From contig NZ_JADQDK010000001.1 in the NCBI RefSeq assembly GCF_019263705.2, positions 2,294,001 through 2,358,000 on the forward strand: DNA of 64,000 nucleotides, read 5' to 3'. The notes below the pieces were generated by a model that made no database searches, had not been told where the DNA came from, and saw only the letters and a program-made list of their open reading frames with translations. The stretch comes from Pseudonocardia abyssalis (GTDB lineage Bacteria; Actinomycetota; Actinomycetes; Mycobacteriales; Pseudonocardiaceae). The position numbers and the translations under genes were made by a program. Shown here in pieces: positions 61,148 through 64,000 of the stretch (positions are counted from its first letter, which is position 1; every line of letters begins with the position of its first letter).

Positions 61148-63465
61148 CACCCAACTCCAATCACTGCGTTCACGGTTGCGGCCGGTTCGTCGGCCGGAAC
61201 CGGCTCGGGAACGGCCGCGACGGGGACCGGCCAGGCCCAGATGACGAGCTGGGCGGCGGCCAGCGCCAACAGCACCGAACCCGCCAGGAGCAGCCCGAAC
61301 TCGCGGATCGCGCCCAGGCCCGAGACGGCGAGGACGAGGTAGCCCACCGCGGACGTCGCAGCGGCCAGGAGGACCGATCGACGCAACCCGCGATGGGCGC
61401 GCCTGCGTGCCTCGGTCAGCATCACGGTGAACTCGCACCCCACCGCGGCGGTCAACGAGCCGAGCGCCACCGTCACGGGGTTGAGCGGCAGGCCGACCAG
61501 CCGGATGAGGAGCAGTCCGACCCCGGTCGCGATCACTGCGGCCGCCACTGCGCGCGCCGCGTCCGGGCGGCGGCGCCCCAGCCCCACCGCGAGGACCAGC
61601 CCGGCCGCAGCCACGCCGGCGAGGTTCGCCAGGTAGCGATCGCCCGAGACCAGCTCGTGCGCCCGGGCGGCGAGCATCGGCAGGCCGGTGATCTCCACCT
61701 CGAAGGAGGCAGGTGGCGGCGGCAACGAGCCGAGCACCTCGTCCCGGAGGACCTGCAGTTCGACCGCGTCCTCGACCGTGCTGCCGAAGACCAGGGCCGC
61801 GACCGTGTGGTCCGCCCCGATCACCGATCCCACGAGGTAGGGGGGCAGCAGCCGGAGACCGGACGTGATCTGTTCGGTCGACGGTTGCACCCCGAGGAAG
61901 CCGAGCAGCGTCGGCGCCGAGATGGCGGGACGCAGACGGTCCCCGTGTCCGGTGATCACCGTTTCCTGCGCCGTCTGCATCCAGGCCAACGCCTCCGGTG
62001 ACGTGACGTCGGGGCCGCGCAGCACGATGTCCACCTCGCCGGTACTGCCCAGCGCCTGCTGGAGCTCGTCGACCTGCGCACCGGCGGGCAGACCGTCGAT
62101 GAAGGAGTCGAAGTCGGCCTGCAGGGGCAGCGTCGGCAACGCCACCCATCCACAGAGCGCGACGAGCCCGGCCGCCACGAGGACCGCGCTCCGGGTGCGG
62201 CGTGAGGAGGTCGCCCGCTGCGGCCCGAGGTCGGGCGATGGCGCCGGAGCGGGCTGCGGCGCGGTGACGGCCGCGGTGCGGATCAGCAGCGCGCCCACGC
62301 CGCACGCCGCCAGTACGCCCAGCCCCAACACCAGGCCGAGGTCGCGCACGAACGGCAGCGGGGAGAGCAACAGGGACCAGAAGCTGCAGGCCGTCGCGAA
62401 GGCGACGACGACCACCACGCGCCGTCCGGCGTGCTGCGCGAAGTAGGTCGGGTAGTAGCTCCCGATCCCCAGCAGCACCGGCAGGAAGGCGACCACGCCG
62501 AGCGAGGTGGGACGACCGATCCATCCGAGCGTGGCGAGAACCGCGGCCGTCGCCAGCAGGGTGGTCACCACCGGCAGCAGCCGACGTCGACGACTGGTCC
62601 ACGGGGTGAGGAAGAAGCACAGTGCGACCGCGGCGATCGCGAGACCACCGACGAGAGGCACCTCCTTGCGGACCTGCTCCCCCAGCGCCGCGACCACCGA
62701 CGGGACGCCGGACACGGTCACCTCGTCGGCCTCGAGCCCAGCACTCGCGACGACGGTCCGCACCCGCTCGACGAGCCGCTCGGTCTCCGCCTGCCCGAGG
62801 CCCTGGCGAGGACGTACGAGCACGGCGGCCGACCGGTCCGACGGCACGACGAACCGCCACTGCGGCCGCGGCTGCCCGGTCGGGTCATAGGTGGCAGCGG
62901 CCACGAAGGAGTCGTTGCGGATCGTGGGCAGACCGGCAGGCAGGCCCTGGGCGAGCAGTGATCCGTAACGTGTGTCGAACTCGGCGCTCGCCCGATCCGC
63001 GGCCGCGAGTGCCTCGGACTCGGAGACCCCGCCACGGCGAGCCGTGGCCTCAGCCGTCTGCCGGATGCCCTGACGCCGCCCCGCCAACTCCGCCAACAGG
63101 TCCTGCGACCGGCCCGCCACCTGGTTCAGGATGGTGGCGGGCCCGTAGACGGCGGCGACGTCGGGGAGTCCGGCCAGCTGACCCTCGAGCTTCAGGAGCC
63201 CGAGGAGCCGTTCCCCCTCCAGCAGCCGGCGCGGCTCGGCCGACTCCAGCAGCACGACGACCGGGTCGGCCCCGAAGGACCTCGCGAACCCGTCGAACTG
63301 GTCGATCGCCGGATCCGAGGAGGGGACGAACGAGTCGACGCCGGTCGCGACCTCGAGGCGGACCAGGCCGCCGGCCAGGAAGGCCACGGCCACGAGGACC
63401 GCGGCCGCGCCGACCAGACGTCGACGGCCCGGCCGTACGGAGCGCCATCCGCTCGCCGCTGTCAT
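61147..63465 (-). CDS. RND/MMPL-family transporter
   Basis: The 772-residue protein has one N-terminal span, a large extracytoplasmic loop (to about 265), five spans, a second loop and a second five-span bundle, the duplicated RND plan. VALGSLTAAVGCEFTVMLTEAR is the HpnN/MMPL-like segment of TM10 region. It lies between an MCE gene and a PpiC gene with ATGA and TGATG overlaps, so it may pass lipids or hydrophobic compounds to or from the MCE protein. Confidence 0.88.
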   Translation of the reverse strand: MTAASGWRSVRPGRRRLVGAAAVLVAVAFLAGGLVRLEVATGVDSFVPSSDPAIDQFDGFARSFGADPVVVLLESAEPRRLLEGERLLGLLKLEGQLAGLPDVAAVYGPATILNQVAGRSQDLLAELAGRRQGIRQTAEATARRGGVSESEALAAADRASAEFDTRYGSLLAQGLPAGLPTIRNDSFVAAATYDPTGQPRPQWRFVVPSDRSAAVLVRPRQGLGQAETERLVERVRTVVASAGLEADEVTVSGVPSVVAALGEQVRKEVPLVGGLAIAAVALCFFLTPWTSRRRRLLPVVTTLLATAAVLATLGWIGRPTSLGVVAFLPVLLGIGSYYPTYFAQHAGRRVVVVVAFATACSFWSLLLSPLPFVRDLGLVLGLGVLAACGVGALLIRTAAVTAPQPAPAPSPDLGPQRATSSRRTRSAVLVAAGLVALCGWVALPTLPLQADFDSFIDGLPAGAQVDELQQALGSTGEVDIVLRGPDVTSPEALAWMQTAQETVITGHGDRLRPAISAPTLLGFLGVQPSTEQITSGLRLLPPYLVGSVIGADHTVAALVFGSTVEDAVELQVLRDEVLGSLPPPPASFEVEITGLPMLAARAHELVSGDRYLANLAGVAAAGLVLAVGLGRRRPDAARAVAAAVIATGVGLLLIRLVGLPLNPVTVALGSLTAAVGCEFTVMLTEARRRAHRGLRRSVLLAAATSAVGYLVLAVSGLGAIREFGLLLAGSVLLALAAAQLVIWAWPVPVAAVPEPVPADEPAATVNAVIGVG

Positions 63466-64000
63466 CGTGGCGGGTCCTGCTGGACGCGCGTGTACTGACC
63501 GTCGAACGGACCGGGCCTGTCCGCGCTGCCGGGCGCGGGGTAGGCGTTGGACCTGTCCAGGAGGGGGATCTGGTTCGTGCTCACCGGCTGCCCGCGGTAG
63601 GACGCCTCGTTGAACACCATGAAGATGCGCAGCGTCTTCCCGTTCGCGTCACCCCGGTTCAGCGCCTGCGCGAAGTTCGAGAAGAACGCGGAGACGTCTC
63701 GCCCGTAGGGCTCCATGTAGGACAACATCGGGTTGACGTCGGACAGCGCGACATCGGTCGCACCGATGAACCCGCTCGTCCCCTCCGCGAACTGCGGGGT
63801 CCGATCGAGCGTCGCCGGGGCCTCGTCCAGCACCTGCTGCAGCGACGGAAGCATCCCGCGGAGATCGGCAGAGGTCTCCGGGAGCTGCCGGAGGGCATCG
63901 GACAGGTCCGGAGCGGCCTCCCGGAGGTCGGCCGCAACCGGTCCGAGGTTCGTCGACAACGACGTGAGGTCGTCCGAGGCGTCGTGGGTGACGTCCAGCA
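63462..64000 (-). CDS. MCE-family protein (C-terminal part; runs off right edge)
   Basis: About 178 residues are visible, a long helical region with LREAAPDLSDALRQLPETSA and SLQQVLDEAPATLDRTPQFA, then DVNPMLSYMEPYGRDVSAFF and a Pro-rich end. This is the helical tail typical of actinobacterial MCE/MlaD proteins; the MCE domain itself would lie beyond the window. It overlaps the RND gene by ATGA. It would form part of a lipid- or hydrocarbon-import channel. Confidence 0.82.
   Translation of the reverse strand, partial: LDVTHDASDDLTSLSTNLGPVAADLREAAPDLSDALRQLPETSADLRGMLPSLQQVLDEAPATLDRTPQFAEGTSGFIGATDVALSDVNPMLSYMEPYGRDVSAFFSNFAQALNRGDANGKTLRIFMVFNEASYRGQPVSTNQIPLLDRSNAYPAPGSADRPGPFDGQYTRVQQDPPR

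Noticed and set aside
1..64000. CRISPR arrays, tRNA or rRNA genes, intact IS elements
   Set aside because: Looked for by eye: tandem arrays found are short direct repeats without spacers, no cloverleaf or rRNA motif and no transposase was recognised. A covariance-model scan would be decisive.

Overview
The window reads as a chromosome or megaplasmid segment of a high-GC actinobacterium, most like Pseudonocardia or a relative. The grounds are very high third-position GC, many GTG starts, dense 4-nt ATGA/GTGA gene overlaps, TetR-rich control, LLM/F420 and MCE proteins, and the family make-up. This placement is inferred from gene content and not tested. No tRNA, rRNA, CRISPR array or intact insertion sequence was found. 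Almost the whole window is catabolic: uptake, CoA activation, carboxylation, thiolysis and ring oxygenation of aromatic and branched-chain acids.

Region 1 (1-10.4 kb, minus strand) is one tightly overlapped operon: a branched-chain-amino-acid-type ABC importer (livK, H, M, G, F), a P450, a DUF35 Zn-ribbon/OB protein, a thiolase, a truncated acyl-CoA synthetase, a gamma-carbonic-anhydrase-like protein and an LLM oxidoreductase that runs off the left edge. Upstream sits a regulator fusing an XRE-type and a TetR-type DNA-binding domain, and several dyads lie in the livK promoter.

Region 2 (10.5-24.2 kb) holds a single-chain acyl-CoA carboxylase with its TetR gene. Divergent from it is a two-subunit acyl-CoA carboxylase followed by an alpha-methylacyl-CoA racemase and an acyl-CoA ligase. 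Then come a MerR gene, an SDR relic, a quinone-oxidoreductase-like MDR, and an NmrA-like protein divergent from an RsrR-type Rrf2 redox sensor.

Region 3 (24.2-35.1 kb) is a phenylacetate (paa) island: paaK-SDR-paaZ-paaJ on the minus strand and paaG-tetR-paaABCDE on the plus strand, joined by matching TetR-type palindromes.

Region 4 (35.3-47.6 kb, minus) is a FadR-type regulator, a PaaK-like ligase, a four-subunit biotin-independent ketone carboxylase of the acetone/acetophenone carboxylase family, a TIM-barrel-like protein, a thiolase and a feruloyl-CoA-synthase-like ligase. This fits an aryl methyl ketone to aroylacetate to aroyl-CoA plus acetyl-CoA route.

Region 5 (47.5-48.8 kb) is a degraded gap with relics of an excisionase-like gene and possibly an antitoxin-like gene. 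Region 6 (48.8-57.3 kb) is a glutathione module: gshB, a C26 amidotransferase, an aldehyde dehydrogenase, two GSTs, an SDR, a CoA transferase (order isoG-H-I-J-aldH as in isoprene/styrene epoxide clusters) and gshA. No alkene monooxygenase is present. Region 7 (57.3-64 kb) is a small membrane protein, a MarR gene, an MCE-type ATPase with unusual motifs, and an MCE / RND / PpiC operon that runs off the right edge.

Together the genes suggest a specialist for alkenyl- and acyl-aromatic side chains (styrene-, acetophenone- or phenylacetate-like compounds). Epoxide detoxification with glutathione, ketone carboxylation and the paa route could converge on phenylacetyl-CoA or benzoyl-CoA-type intermediates. 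The link between the modules is inference from proximity.
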